A DNA stretch of 64,000 bases from Oceanispirochaeta sp. M1. GTDB lineage: Bacteria; Spirochaetota; Spirochaetia; DSM-2461. The notes under the pieces were generated by a model. The model made no database searches and was not told where the DNA came from. It worked only from the letters and a program-made list of their open reading frames with translations. The stretch is taken from NCBI RefSeq assembly GCF_003346715.1, contig NZ_QQPQ01000011.1, positions 100,326 to 164,325 of the forward strand, written 5' to 3'. The translations under genes were made by a program, and so were the position numbers. Shown here piece after piece: positions 35,236 to 46,000 of the stretch. Numbering within the stretch: position 1 is the first letter of the stretch; every line of letters begins with the position of its first letter.

Positions 35236-37899
35236 CTATCCTTTTTTCCGTTTGATGCAGATTGTTTGAATTTCTTTAGGGGCAATAGTTGTATGCACCT
35301 CATTATTGGTGAATGGGATGTCAGTAATCCTCTCATCAAAGATATTGGCGCTGTAGGCAGAACCGACTGTAAAATCGGGTATTGTCAGAGTGGGCTCACT
35401 GGTCTCACTGGAGGTATTGATGAGACGAAAACGGTACCCCCCATTCTCCGGCATTGCAGTGACGGAGGAGACTTGAATGTTCTCACTGTCTGTGACCGTG
35501 AAGAACACACCGCTCTCAGCTTTGCTGCAATTAATCAGGGGATGTGAGAGGAGAGGAACAGAGGACCGTTCGGCTCTCTTTGCATAATTATATTCCTCTT
35601 CTGAATTCTCAATGATCAGGCTGTAATTCAATTGAATAAAACCGGCCTGGGATGCTCTGAAATTGGTATTCCAGTAGTTATTCAATGGCCAGGATAAAAG
35701 AAGAGGGTTTTTATCACGCGGGATAACAGTGCTTTCCTTTGAGAAATTGAAGTCCCCGAACATGGCCATAGGTGCATCCGGTGTACAGAGAGACACAGCG
35801 ATATCATCATCCTGCATCGCAACAAAGGATTGTGCGGTCACCCAATCTCTGCATGCTCCGGGCAGCTGTTCATCATCCAGGGAGACCTGGGTGTCTGCGG
35901 TATTAAAAATGCCCTTCCATCCACTCTTTAGCGCAAGAGGAAACACAAGATAGTATGATTCCGGATCGGTACACTCTTCTTTGTTAAATGAGACAGACAG
36001 GTCAATATCCGGGATGTGGGGATGCAGAACAATACGCTGTTCCATATTAGTCATTCCATCCATTTTAAAGCGCAGGACGAGTGTGATCTTTGTACTTTTC
36101 TGCTCTATCTCATAGGAGACAAAGGACTCGGCACCCTCACGTCTGCAAGCCCAGGAGCTACTCCAGCAGGACTCATCATCCAGGAGTTTTACAATATCTC
36201 TATCGTAATAGGATTCTCTTCTGCCGTCGATCAATGGATCGGGATACTCTCTTACCATTTGGAAGAAAGTCCAGTCATTTTGAATATCAAGAATTTCCCT
36301 GGCCAGCCGTTTATCAAATAAAGACAGTATACGGCCTGATTTCGGATCGAATTCAATGCGATGGAAGGGTGATTCTATATACTCGATATAGTCATCAATC
36401 CTGCGGATCGTGTCAAAACTGATTATGGCCTGGGTCGATTTTTTAACATACTTCCCATGGCTGATCCTTGAATCCTGTACCGGCTCTTCCAGTTGATCCA
36501 GTGGTATTCTGCGCCATCCGAAAGCTGGTATGCTTACCGATGCAAATTCAATGAGCTCTTCTTCTTTAGTATTTATCAGCTGCATATCATTCCTGAATCT
36601 TGCAGTTCTCAGTTGCTTCCCTTCAGTCTGCCACTTTTTTGAGAGCATGACAGGAACATTCTGTTCTTTGCTTGTGAGGTTACATAAAAGGACGCCCTCC
36701 AGGCCTTCTGCCTGTCCTGGATTTTCACTAATATCTTCCAGGGAGGCAATCAATGGGTAGAATGCGTGCTCACGGGCTTCATAGGCTTTAATTGCCTTAA
36801 AAGACCATTGTGAACGGGTATTATAGGAGTCCACATCCATGGACTCATCACAGCCCCAGGTATGTTCATCATAGATATTCAGACTCTTCCATGACTGATC
36901 CAGGTTTTCCCGGATTGCCGGTTTCGGATCTATTTTATTTGCTCCTATTAACTCTGCAGAGAACAGCATTGATTTTGTTTTTTGATTCAAGGCTGTTTCG
37001 TATGCCGAACTTGCGGATCCAAAATTCCAGAAATCAGTCCAGTCTCCTTTCATCGTACATAGCTCAGACTCGGGTATCTGCTGTACTCGTTTTAATAACT
37101 CATTGGGTGTGACATAGCGAATCACCGGGCCGCAATCATTATCATTCCACTCTCGTATCAACCGGGCAACCTGCATGTTCGGGGGGCTGTTATCCCAGCA
37201 TACCGGGACGTTTGACGAGGTCAGATAGAGAAAGTCCTGCTGGTAATTTATCCCTTCCAGGTGAGTCAGGTAACGATCAAGTCCCGTTTTCATTGTTTCT
37301 ATGCTGTTTTCGGCAGTTTTAAGCTGTTGATCGAACATGGTGTAATGTTCACCGTTGACAACTAATATTTTCTTCTTTGAAGGGCCTTCCCAATGGAAGA
37401 AAGAGGGCCTGGAAGCGGCAGCTCGTCCCAGATGAGGATTGATCCCCATGATCAGAGCCTTGATCCCGTTATCATGCAGCAGATCAACGATTGGCCAGGC
37501 TATACCATTCACATCATGCTGAATAACGGTCTTGATAGAGTAATCAAGTGCTTGTTCAATTCCTCTTATTGGTCGTAATTGGCTGATCAGCTGTTCCAGA
37601 TTACACAGGGGAGTCGTGTTGAACTGCAGTCCTGATAATCCGATACGTTCCTGGGCAACATATGCCTTCAAAGTTTCAATGCTTTTCTCATCAGCAGTTT
37701 TTAGCCAGTGAAGGATCTGTGCTGTGACTTCAATTGTCCATTTGGGCTGTGATAGCTTCGGCCACTGTGATGTCTCTTCCAGCATATCCAACACCTGATC
37801 AATGAATTCGCGCTGAAGGTTCCAGAGTACTGGTTGGCTATGGGTATATCCGATATCCATATGGCTGTGGTGCAATACCAATATTTCTTTGATTTTCAT
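35236..37899 (-). CDS. GH38-like alpha-mannosidase (DUF5054-type)
   Basis: An 887-residue protein with a GH38-type N-terminal domain. HHSHMDIGYTHS (10-21) supplies the metal-binding His13 and Asp15; QHDVNGIAWP carries the nucleophile-like Asp129; YDEHTWG near 345 offers another metal ligand. It lacks the usual HxHxD-x-W start of the classic enzyme and most resembles the DUF5054 branch. No signal peptide, so it acts in the cytosol on imported sugar. It is 10 bases downstream of the permease gene and is followed at once by the UroD-like gene. Confidence 0.78.
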   Translation of the reverse strand: MKIKEILVLHHSHMDIGYTHSQPVLWNLQREFIDQVLDMLEETSQWPKLSQPKWTIEVTAQILHWLKTADEKSIETLKAYVAQERIGLSGLQFNTTPLCNLEQLISQLRPIRGIEQALDYSIKTVIQHDVNGIAWPIVDLLHDNGIKALIMGINPHLGRAAASRPSFFHWEGPSKKKILVVNGEHYTMFDQQLKTAENSIETMKTGLDRYLTHLEGINYQQDFLYLTSSNVPVCWDNSPPNMQVARLIREWNDNDCGPVIRYVTPNELLKRVQQIPESELCTMKGDWTDFWNFGSASSAYETALNQKTKSMLFSAELIGANKIDPKPAIRENLDQSWKSLNIYDEHTWGCDESMDVDSYNTRSQWSFKAIKAYEAREHAFYPLIASLEDISENPGQAEGLEGVLLCNLTSKEQNVPVMLSKKWQTEGKQLRTARFRNDMQLINTKEEELIEFASVSIPAFGWRRIPLDQLEEPVQDSRISHGKYVKKSTQAIISFDTIRRIDDYIEYIESPFHRIEFDPKSGRILSLFDKRLAREILDIQNDWTFFQMVREYPDPLIDGRRESYYDRDIVKLLDDESCWSSSWACRREGAESFVSYEIEQKSTKITLVLRFKMDGMTNMEQRIVLHPHIPDIDLSVSFNKEECTDPESYYLVFPLALKSGWKGIFNTADTQVSLDDEQLPGACRDWVTAQSFVAMQDDDIAVSLCTPDAPMAMFGDFNFSKESTVIPRDKNPLLLSWPLNNYWNTNFRASQAGFIQLNYSLIIENSEEEYNYAKRAERSSVPLLSHPLINCSKAESGVFFTVTDSENIQVSSVTAMPENGGYRFRLINTSSETSEPTLTIPDFTVGSAYSANIFDERITDIPFTNNEVHTTIAPKEIQTICIKRKKG

Positions 37900-37909
37900 A
37901 TAATTTTCC

Positions 37910-38746
37910 TTACTTCAGGGATGACACTGTTGAGTTTCCGGCAATAAAGTATTTTTGCAGTGATATGAAAAGGATCACCGTGGGAATAGAGGTAAAAAGG
38001 ACTCCTGTCATCTGACGGGGGATCGAGCCTCCGCCGATACCCGCCATGGTAGCCATGGCAACCATGATAGGACGGATCGCCACAGATTTTGAGAGTATCA
38101 TTCCAAAGAGGAGGTCATTCCATATCCAGGTCATCTGAAACAGAGCAATGACGGCAGTCGGAGCAAATGCCTGGGGCATACAAATTTTAAGGTAAATGCC
38201 TGTGGAACTGCAGCCATCAATGATTGCCGCTTCTTCTATGGACCTGGGCATTGTCGTAAAGAATCCCCTATACACGAAGAGGCTGAAAGGGATAACCAAT
38301 GCCGTGTAAACGAGGATCATACCAAGGCGTGTATTGTACAGTCCCAGGTTGTTGAAGGTCTTATAAAGGGGTATCAGATACATTTGAAAAGGGAATATCG
38401 TACCACTGTAGATTATGATGAATAAAAGAAAACTGAATCTTGGTTTTAATCGTATAAGGCTGTATGCAGCCATGGAAGAGAAGATTATTGCAAGGAATGT
38501 TGCGACCATTGAGTAGTACATAGAACTTAAAAAGTGGTCATGCAGGCGATAGACTTCAAAAATATCTCTAAGATTTCCAATGAGTCCGAAGCTTGTTGGG
38601 AATTGGTAAAATTTATGGCTGCCAAAGTCTGCCGGGGTTTTAAATGCGGCAAGCAGACTTGCTGCTATGGGCAGAATCCAAATTATTGCCAGTAGTACGA
38701 GTGCCGTATATATGATGAGCATTGAGCTGCTTAGTTTCTTTTTCAT
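37910..38746 (-). CDS. Sugar ABC transporter permease (MalG-type)
   Basis: A 278-residue inner-membrane protein with six membrane segments. The EAA loop reads EEAAIIDGCSSTGIYLKICMP (split: EEAAIIDGCSS, then TGIYLKICMP) near 180, where the ATPase docks. It is the second permease of a CUT1-type importer with the genes at 38761 and 39725. No ATPase gene is nearby, so a shared MsmK/MalK-type ATPase elsewhere is expected. Its stop is 10 bases from the GH38 start. Confidence 0.9.
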   Translation of the reverse strand: MKKKLSSSMLIIYTALVLLAIIWILPIAASLLAAFKTPADFGSHKFYQFPTSFGLIGNLRDIFEVYRLHDHFLSSMYYSMVATFLAIIFSSMAAYSLIRLKPRFSFLLFIIIYSGTIFPFQMYLIPLYKTFNNLGLYNTRLGMILVYTALVIPFSLFVYRGFFTTMPRSIEEAAIIDGCSSTGIYLKICMPQAFAPTAVIALFQMTWIWNDLLFGMILSKSVAIRPIMVAMATMAGIGGGSIPRQMTGVLFTSIPTVILFISLQKYFIAGNSTVSSLK

Positions 38747-38760
38747 GAGGTTCCTCTTTT

Positions 38761-39639
38761 CTAATAATGTAGAAGATCTTGCTTCAGCTGGGATTTTACA
38801 TAGCCGCCGGATATTATTATGATTATTGCCGAAAGGACTAAAGAAATAGCGGCACCATATCCCATATTAAACATACTGAAAGTCTCTCTGTACATTGTGA
38901 CGGCCATGGTCTCGGATGAGCGGTAAGGACCTCCATGGGTGATTACATAGATCAAATCAAATGTTTTGAATGAATTAACTATTGCCTGTGTGATCACGAC
39001 TGTAGTGATGGGCTGAAGCATCGGAAAAGTTACAGCTTTGAATATCTGGAACTTATTGGCCCCGTCAATGACAGCCGCTTCGATCGGATCCTGGGGTATG
39101 GTGGTGAGGCCCATAAGGAACAGCACCATATAGACTCCCATCTGCTGCCAGGTCCATGCAATAAGCATGGCAATGGTATTCAAAGGAACCTGAGTCAGCC
39201 AGGAGACGGTATCGGGATTGCGGGTGACCGCTGTGATTATTGTGTTCAATACGCCTTTGGTACTGAACATATTTATCCAGATGACACCTGTTGAGACAAA
39301 GGATATGGTCAATGGAATAAAAAAAACTCCCTTGAAGAATGATCCGCCCTTGATCTCTTTGAGAAAGACCGCAACCAGGAGTGCAAAAGACACCGGGACG
39401 AGGAGGGTGAATACGACCCATATGATTGTATTCATAAAGGATCTTACAAAATTCGGGTCAACAAAACATTTCTGAAAGTTCTTCAAACCGATAAATATAG
39501 GTTTTGACAGACCATTCCAGGCAAAGAAACTGTAGTATACATTCTGGATCATCGGTATGAGCAGGAAGACAACCACAAAAAGCAATGCCGGAAGTACAAA
39601 TAGATAGCTGATTAATATTTTCGATTTCCTCTCGTTCAT
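38761..39639 (-). CDS. Sugar ABC transporter permease (MalF-type)
   Basis: The likeliest start is the ATG at 39639 (MNERKSKILISYLFVLPALL) after GAGG; the frame extends to 39675. About 292 residues, six membrane segments, and the EAA loop PIEAAVIDGANKFQIFKAVT near 200. It pairs with the MalG-type permease 14 bases downstream. A strong hairpin separates it from the binding-protein gene. Confidence 0.9.
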   Translation of the reverse strand: MNERKSKILISYLFVLPALLFVVVFLLIPMIQNVYYSFFAWNGLSKPIFIGLKNFQKCFVDPNFVRSFMNTIIWVVFTLLVPVSFALLVAVFLKEIKGGSFFKGVFFIPLTISFVSTGVIWINMFSTKGVLNTIITAVTRNPDTVSWLTQVPLNTIAMLIAWTWQQMGVYMVLFLMGLTTIPQDPIEAAVIDGANKFQIFKAVTFPMLQPITTVVITQAIVNSFKTFDLIYVITHGGPYRSSETMAVTMYRETFSMFNMGYGAAISLVLSAIIIIISGGYVKSQLKQDLLHY

Positions 39640-39679
39640 CATGGACCTCATATTGGAATAATTATCATCGGGCAAAAAG

Positions 39680-39712
39680 AAGTCCCGGCAATCACAATGA
39701 TTACCGGGACTT
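39680..39712 (-). terminator. Intercistronic hairpin between binding protein and permease genes
   Basis: AAGTCCCGG-t-AATCA-ttg-TGATT-g-CCGGGACTT, a long nearly perfect stem, followed on the minus strand by CTTTTTG. In binding-protein operons such a structure stabilises or partly terminates the message so that more binding protein than permease is made. Confidence 0.75.
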
Positions 39713-39724
39713 ATTAAAGCAATA

Positions 39725-40996
39725 TTATTTTACAGATGCCCAATAGTTATCTGCTACGGTATCCAGATTAGCTATGACGGTCTCCAGTGAGTCAGGGTTA
39801 ATCATAAACCTGGCAAACTCATCGACAGCAACTTCACAGATGGGAGTTGGTGTTGCTTCCCAGTATCTATTCAACAGACGTACATTCTCAGTGTTGATAG
39901 TATTAAGAAGATCAACTTTTACCTGTGGAAGGAACTCTGCGGGACCCTTGGGGTTCCCCGGGAAAGACAAGAGCTGTTCAACAAAGGCGGAATTTCCTTC
40001 AGGACTCATCCAGTAGTCAACGACTTCCATTGTCTCTTCCATGTTCTTTGCATTCTTAGCAACTACAAGAGGTCCCATTTCCAGGATGATGTTGTTTCCG
40101 GCATCAGGATTATGAGAAGGAAGGATGAATGCTCCGATGTTCTCTTCAGGAACACCGTTGGGTGTTAATGTAGCACCATAATACCATGTTCCCATGAGAG
40201 CCATACCAACTTCTTTCTGATTGAACTGTCCCGCACCTACGGCCCAGATATCGGAACCGGGTTCAGTAAAGTATCCCTTTCTGATCATATCGCCCCAAAG
40301 CTCGAAGGCTTTGACGACTCTTGGATCTGAATATTTTGCCCGGCCTTCACATAGATCTACATACAGGTCGGGATCTTCTCCAATGATCATCTCTTCAAAC
40401 ATGATGAATGTAGGCCATCGTCCTTCAACTGTGCTGAGAAATGGTGTAATTCCGGCTTCCAGCATGGTATCGCAAACATAAATGAACTCGTCCCATGTTG
40501 TAGGAACTTCAAGAGACAGGTCTTTGAAGACCTCTTTGTTGTACCAGACAGGCCAATATTCATTATTCAGGGGGAAGCCATAAACAGCATCACCAAATGT
40601 AAATGCCTGTCGCAGGTCTTCGCCATATTCATCTGCATGTTTATCCCATAAAGGAGTGAGATCCATCAGCATGTCTTCATCTGCCAGCTCTTTCATTCTG
40701 TATGTTGACCACCAGGTGAACATGTTGGGAGCTTCGTCAGTGGGCAGAGATGATCTGACCTGAGCCATGTAGATATCGGTTGCAGGGAATACGGTATTGG
40801 TAAAACCATAACCTGTTGCCTCTGTGGTTACCTCTGACATGTGGTCAAAGAAGGGGACCCAACCTGGAGCACCAGATTTATCGTGCATAAGATTCAATAC
40901 GATTTCGTCATCAACGGATTCCTGATCACCCGATGCAAATAGCATGGTTGGGAGTACCATCAACATGACACATAAAACTAATAGACCTTTTTTCAT
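39725..40996 (-). CDS. Sugar-binding protein of an ABC importer
   Basis: A 423-residue extracytoplasmic binding protein (SBP family 1). The signal peptide ends MLFASGDQES, with no lipobox Cys. Tryptophan-rich stretches (NEYWPVWYNKEVFKDL, VPTTWDEF) are typical of CUT1 proteins, and the C-terminal region (VEQLLSFPGNPKGPAEF) matches as well. AGGAATTTTTTA before the ATG at 40996 gives the ribosome site. It heads the minus-strand operon of binding protein, two permeases, GH38 enzyme and UroD-like protein. The ligand is probably a mannose-containing oligosaccharide, judged from the neighbouring GH38 enzymes. Confidence 0.9.
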   Translation of the reverse strand: MKKGLLVLCVMLMVLPTMLFASGDQESVDDEIVLNLMHDKSGAPGWVPFFDHMSEVTTEATGYGFTNTVFPATDIYMAQVRSSLPTDEAPNMFTWWSTYRMKELADEDMLMDLTPLWDKHADEYGEDLRQAFTFGDAVYGFPLNNEYWPVWYNKEVFKDLSLEVPTTWDEFIYVCDTMLEAGITPFLSTVEGRWPTFIMFEEMIIGEDPDLYVDLCEGRAKYSDPRVVKAFELWGDMIRKGYFTEPGSDIWAVGAGQFNQKEVGMALMGTWYYGATLTPNGVPEENIGAFILPSHNPDAGNNIILEMGPLVVAKNAKNMEETMEVVDYWMSPEGNSAFVEQLLSFPGNPKGPAEFLPQVKVDLLNTINTENVRLLNRYWEATPTPICEVAVDEFARFMINPDSLETVIANLDTVADNYWASVK

Positions 40997-41292
40997 TAAA
41001 AAATTCCTCCGATTTAAGTTAAAAGTTATGTAAATTAACTATAATTAGTGTATCACAAAATTATCAGCAGTCAATTCAATTTTTGATTATTTTGATATTT
41101 ATTGTATTTAATGGCTATAAAGTTGTAAATACGCCTCTAAAATATAAAAAAGGCCGGTTCGATAATTAATATATAAGTAAAATAGTCGAATATATTAGTT
41201 AATAAAACAGTTAATATTAAGTAAAATAATGGTTGAACTGTTGTGAGTTGTATAGTAAAATTACATATCAAAATAAACAGGGATTGTACTGA
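40997..41292. promoter_or_regulatory. Divergent AT-rich control region of the mannoside locus
   Basis: This 296-bp very AT-rich gap separates the minus-strand transport operon from the plus-strand lacI-type gene. Both promoters and LacI-family operators should be here. I saw AACAGTT (41206-41212) and AACTGTT (41236-41242) as an inverted pair, and AGTTAATA repeated at about 41197 and 41209, but no classic LacI palindrome with a central CG. Confidence 0.45.
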
Positions 41293-42339
41293 ATGAAATC
41301 TGATCTGCCGTTAAACAAGCCAAAAGCAACTCTTAAAAATATAGCTGAAGCATCGGGGGTGTCGGTAGCCACGGTCTCCTTTGTATTATCCGGAAAGGGT
41401 AATATATCCAAAGTAATGAGTGACAAGGTAAAATCAATCGCTGCCGAGCTTGGTTATGTCCGCCCCGGTAAGGGGAGGAGTGGTCAGATGCAGAAAAAGA
41501 CATTGGCCATTCTGACATATATCAATAAGGAATGGGCCTATGCCTGGAATATTATTACCCCCATAATCAATGCCATTGAGCAGAATAATACGGGCAGGGG
41601 CTATGCCACGGTTATCATTCCGGTACAGGATTCTTCAGAGAACAGCAAAATCTACCAGAGCATTATTGATGCCGGGGTATGCGCTGTCTATTCGATTCAT
41701 GTTGCCAATGCAACACTGTTTCAATCCCTGGAGGAAGCAAATATTCCTGTCCTGGTAATAAACAGCAATGAACTGAATAATACTGTATGCACTGTCTGCT
41801 CCGATGACTTTGAAGGGGCCTACGAAGGGACTAAGTTTCTGATTTCCAGGGGTCATGAGCACATTCTGTATATCGATTATTTCCGTGAAGGACAGAATAC
41901 TGTTATTTCCGACCGGTTTATCGGATTCAAGAAGGCCATACAGGAGTCTTTTCAACGTGAGCCGGTGAATCATATCACTACAGATCTCTTTGATGTGGAG
42001 ATGTTGAGAAGCGAGTTGATGATCCATCTTCATAAACCTGTCAAACCTACTGCCATTTTTGCTCATGATGACAGACTTGCAGAGATCATATTCTATCTGA
42101 TTCGTAATGAGGGGCTCAATATCCCTGAAGATATATCAATTATTGCTCCCGGGGATGTCCTTGATTATTCGAATCCTATGACTCCTCAAATCACCACCAT
42201 GTCTATTCAGACGACTGTTCTGGGAAATATCTCAACGGAAAAAATGTTTAATTTAATGGATAAGCCTGCTGAAGATATCCATGGTTTAAAGGTCAGTCAA
42301 AAACTGGTCGACAGGGGTTCTGTCAGAGACATCGGGTAA
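41293..42339 (+). CDS. LacI-family transcriptional regulator
   Basis: A 348-residue regulator. The helix-turn-helix is at residues 11-35 (ATLKNIAEASGVSVATVSFV) followed by the hinge and a periplasmic-binding-like sugar domain (IFAHDDRLAEIIFYLIRNEG near 255). It lies divergent from the binding-protein operon and upstream of the esterase and second GH38 gene, so it most likely senses the imported sugar or a product and controls both arms. Confidence 0.9.
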   Translation: MKSDLPLNKPKATLKNIAEASGVSVATVSFVLSGKGNISKVMSDKVKSIAAELGYVRPGKGRSGQMQKKTLAILTYINKEWAYAWNIITPIINAIEQNNTGRGYATVIIPVQDSSENSKIYQSIIDAGVCAVYSIHVANATLFQSLEEANIPVLVINSNELNNTVCTVCSDDFEGAYEGTKFLISRGHEHILYIDYFREGQNTVISDRFIGFKKAIQESFQREPVNHITTDLFDVEMLRSELMIHLHKPVKPTAIFAHDDRLAEIIFYLIRNEGLNIPEDISIIAPGDVLDYSNPMTPQITTMSIQTTVLGNISTEKMFNLMDKPAEDIHGLKVSQKLVDRGSVRDIG

Positions 42340-42397
42340 AGGCATAAATAATTAAACATAAAAATTTAACATAAATATGGAACGAAAGGGGAACTCT

Positions 42398-43024
42398 ATG
42401 AAGAATGTATTGTGTTTCGGAGATTCAAATACCTGGGGATACATGCCCGGATCAGGCGGTCGCTTTGATAGGGACATTCGCTGGACCGGTAAACTTCAGG
42501 GTCTGCTGGGACCTGATTTCTATGTTATTGAAGAGGGTCTGAATGGTCGTACGACTGTCTGGGATGATCCTGTTGAAGAGCACAAGAACGGTAAGACGCA
42601 GTTATATTCCTGTCTGGAATCACATAAACCCCTGGATCTGGTCATTCTTATGCTCGGGACAAATGACTTGAAAACCCGCTATTCCAGCCCCTCTTTTGAC
42701 ATCATGCTGAGTATAGCCCTACTGGTCTCAATCATTCAAAAGAGCGGTACCGGCAGGGACGGACAGCCTCCCGAAATTCTACTCCTGGCACCTCCACGGG
42801 TAGAGGATCTCTCTGATTTTGAAGATATGTTCCAGGGGGCACAAAAAAAGTCGGAGAGTTTTTCAGCTGATTATGAGAGTGTTGCCGCACAGGCCGGCTG
42901 TTTCTTCCTCGATACGAAACCCCTGGTGACAGCCAGTCCCGAGGATGGGATTCACCTGGATAAAACAGGTCATTCTGTATTGGCCTCGGCCCTGGAGCAG
43001 AAAATTCATGAGATTGTAAAATAA
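42398..43024 (+). CDS. SGNH/GDSL-family esterase
   Basis: Start is the ATG at 42398 after AAAGGGGAA; an in-frame ATG at 42377 lacks a ribosome site. The 208-residue product has block I CFGDSNTWGY (Ser nucleophile), EGLNGRTTVWDD, block III LGTNDLK and block V DGIHLDKTGH with the catalytic Asp and His. It resembles arylesterase/carbohydrate-deacetylase SGNH enzymes and, given its neighbours, may remove acyl groups from imported mannosides. Its stop overlaps the start of the next gene by one base (TAATG). Confidence 0.88.
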   Translation: MKNVLCFGDSNTWGYMPGSGGRFDRDIRWTGKLQGLLGPDFYVIEEGLNGRTTVWDDPVEEHKNGKTQLYSCLESHKPLDLVILMLGTNDLKTRYSSPSFDIMLSIALLVSIIQKSGTGRDGQPPEILLLAPPRVEDLSDFEDMFQGAQKKSESFSADYESVAAQAGCFFLDTKPLVTASPEDGIHLDKTGHSVLASALEQKIHEIVK

Positions 43025-46000
43025 TGAATAAGAGTGAAATGATTCTGGCAAAGATTGAATCGGCATTAAAGCTTTTAGATTCCCTCCGTTTTAATCATAG
43101 ACGCGATCTGCCCCCCTGGAAGATTCACCGGGGAGATGATGAGAGTCTCAGTTCTTCCTATGAAGATTCCTTTTGGGAGAAGATCGACAGTCCATTGATA
43201 TTCCGGGACCCGGGTCAGACATTTTCACTCTGTACTGCAATCACTGTTTCATCCCCCCGGGAGTCCGCAGCAGTACTGGTTCTCTCCCTGGGCAGGAGTA
43301 CCAGTCTTGAAGCTCTTCAATTTCTGTATGGACCGGAAGCCCTGCTATACATCGACGGGATTCCCTATCATGGAGTGGATCCAAACCATAGGGAGATACA
43401 TCTGCCCGGGGAGCTTGCCCCCAATACTCAGCATACCGTAGTTCTCCAGGGCTGGACCGGTATCAAGGAAGACTTTTATCCGGTCTCCCCGCCATATTCG
43501 GCAGAGATCAATCAGGAGATTCAGGAGCTCCTGACCCTCTATAAAACGATAATCCAGACGGTCAGAAATTTACCTGCCTCTGATCCAGTGTATACAAAGC
43601 TGGTGACACTTTTAAACAGCTCCTATAGTTGTCTTGATTTAAATGAACCCATAGGGCCGAGTATTAATGGTTCCATCGGCAGAACCCTGTCATGTATCAA
43701 TGCCGGACTGGAAGCAATCCCATACCTGAAAAATCAGTCGGTCGCAGCCATCGGTCATGCCCACCTTGATATCGCCTGGTTGTGGGATGTTCCTCAAGCC
43801 ATAAAAAAGGCCGCCCGGACCTTCTCCAATGTTCTCCGCCTGATGGAGGATTATCCGGAGTTTATCTTCAGCTGCAGCCAGCCCCAGCTCTATGTTTTCA
43901 TTGAGCAGCACTATCCGGAGATCTTCCGTGAAATACAGAAAAGAGTGGAGGAAGGCCGCTGGGAACTTATGGGCGGCATGTGGGTAGAGGCTGACTGTAA
44001 TTTAAGCGGTGCCGAGGCCCTTGCCAGGCAGTTTCTGTTGGGACGACGCTACTTTTCAGAGCACTTTTCCACTCCTGACACAGAGGTCTTATGGCTGCCG
44101 GATGTCTTTGGTTATTCATGGCAGCTTCCCCAAATCATGAAGGAGTCGGAGATCTCGGGTTTTGTCACGGCAAAGTTAAGCTGGAACCAATTCAACCGGA
44201 TGCCCCATGAATCCTTCTGGTGGAAGGGCCTGGACGGCACAGATATTCTGACCAGCCTTATCTCAACAAAAAAGCCGGGATGGTGGGGTGCCACCTACAG
44301 CGGAGAGATGAATCCCGAGGAGGTTCTATCAACCTGGGAATCCCTGCAGGATAAAGATTTATGTGATGAACTGCTCATGCCCTATGGTCTGGGGGATGGC
44401 GGAGGCGGTCCCACAAGGGAGATGCTTGAGAATGCCGCGGCAATGAAGCGAATTCCCGGACTGCCAGAAATCAATCAGACAACAGTTGAGTCCTATTTCA
44501 AAAGACTGCAGGATAAAACTTCATCTACTGACTTTCCAGTGTGGAACGGAGAGCTCTATCTTGAACTGCATAGAGGAACCTATACCACCCAGGCAAAGAA
44601 CAAGAGATTAAACAGAAAGTGTGAGTTCAAGCTGCACGATGCCGAATTTCTGGCCTCCTGGGCTGCCCTCAGGCAGCCCGGATTCTACCCCCGTAAAGAG
44701 TTAAAAGAGGCCTGGTCCCTCTTATGTCTGAATCAGTTTCACGATATTCTCCCCGGTTCGGCCATACATGAGGTATACCGGCAAAGCACTGTAGACTACC
44801 GGAAAATCACTGATATCACAGATAAGATCATTGAAGAGTCTCTTGGAGTCCTGGATGGCTCACTCCCCTCAAATACGGCCTATGTCCTCTACAACCCTAC
44901 ATCCTTTACCATGACTCAGATTGTAGAACTCCCGGACCCTGAAAATGAAGATCCTCTCTATGGGGCAGATGGAAAGAGAGTCATGGTGCAGAAGACAGAA
45001 AAGGGGCTCCTGCTTCATGCTAGGGACATTCCCCCCTACGGATATACGACTTTCAGTCCTGAAACTCCCTCTGCAATCGGCACAGCCGATGCGGACAGCT
45101 CGGATACTGACAGCTCGGATTCTGGAGTCAATCTTTCTGATGTGAAAATTAATGCCGGGGATGATACCGTGACAATGGAGAACAGCTTCCTTCGGCTCAT
45201 CATCAACGGCCAGGGAGAAGTACTGAGCCTCTTTGATAAAGAGGTCTCCCGGGAGTGCATCCCTGAAAATCAGAGAGGGAATCTCCTGGAGTTTTTTGAA
45301 GACAGACCCATGGACTGGGATGCCTGGGACATCGATATCTATTATGAGGAGAAGCCTTTATCCTTCGGTCGGGAGTCAAAAATCCGAATATCTGAACACG
45401 GCCCTCTGCGGGTCAGTGCAGTTATTGAGCAGAAAATTCAAAACAGTACATTTCTACAGCACATCTCTCTGTCAAAAGACAGCAGAAGAATCGATTTCAA
45501 GACCGAGTGTGACTGGCAGGAGACTCATGTGCTCCTTAAAGCAGTATTCCCTACAACAATGCTGAGCCCTTCGGCCACATATGATATCCAGTGGGGCAAT
45601 GTGGAAAGGCCCACTCACAGAAATACCTCCTGGGACAGGGCAAGGTTTGAAACATGTGCTCATAAGTGGGCAGATCTCAGTGAAGGGGACTATGGTGTGA
45701 GCCTCCTGAACGACTGCAAGTATGGCTACAGTGTTAAAGATCATAAAATAGCCCTCACACTTCTCAGAAGCCCTACTTTTCCGGACAAGACCGCCGACAA
45801 GGGACATCACGAATTTACCTATTCTCTTCTCCCCCATAAGAATGACTGGAGAGGGATAACGGCCGGGGAAGCCTATGGGCTCAACGATCCCTGCATAATC
45901 CGCCGGGTAAGCACTGAAGAACCCAAGCGGACAGGGACAGCCGAATCTTCCCTCGTCTCCTCCTCCTACGACGGAGTTGTCATTGAGACCGTCAAGATGG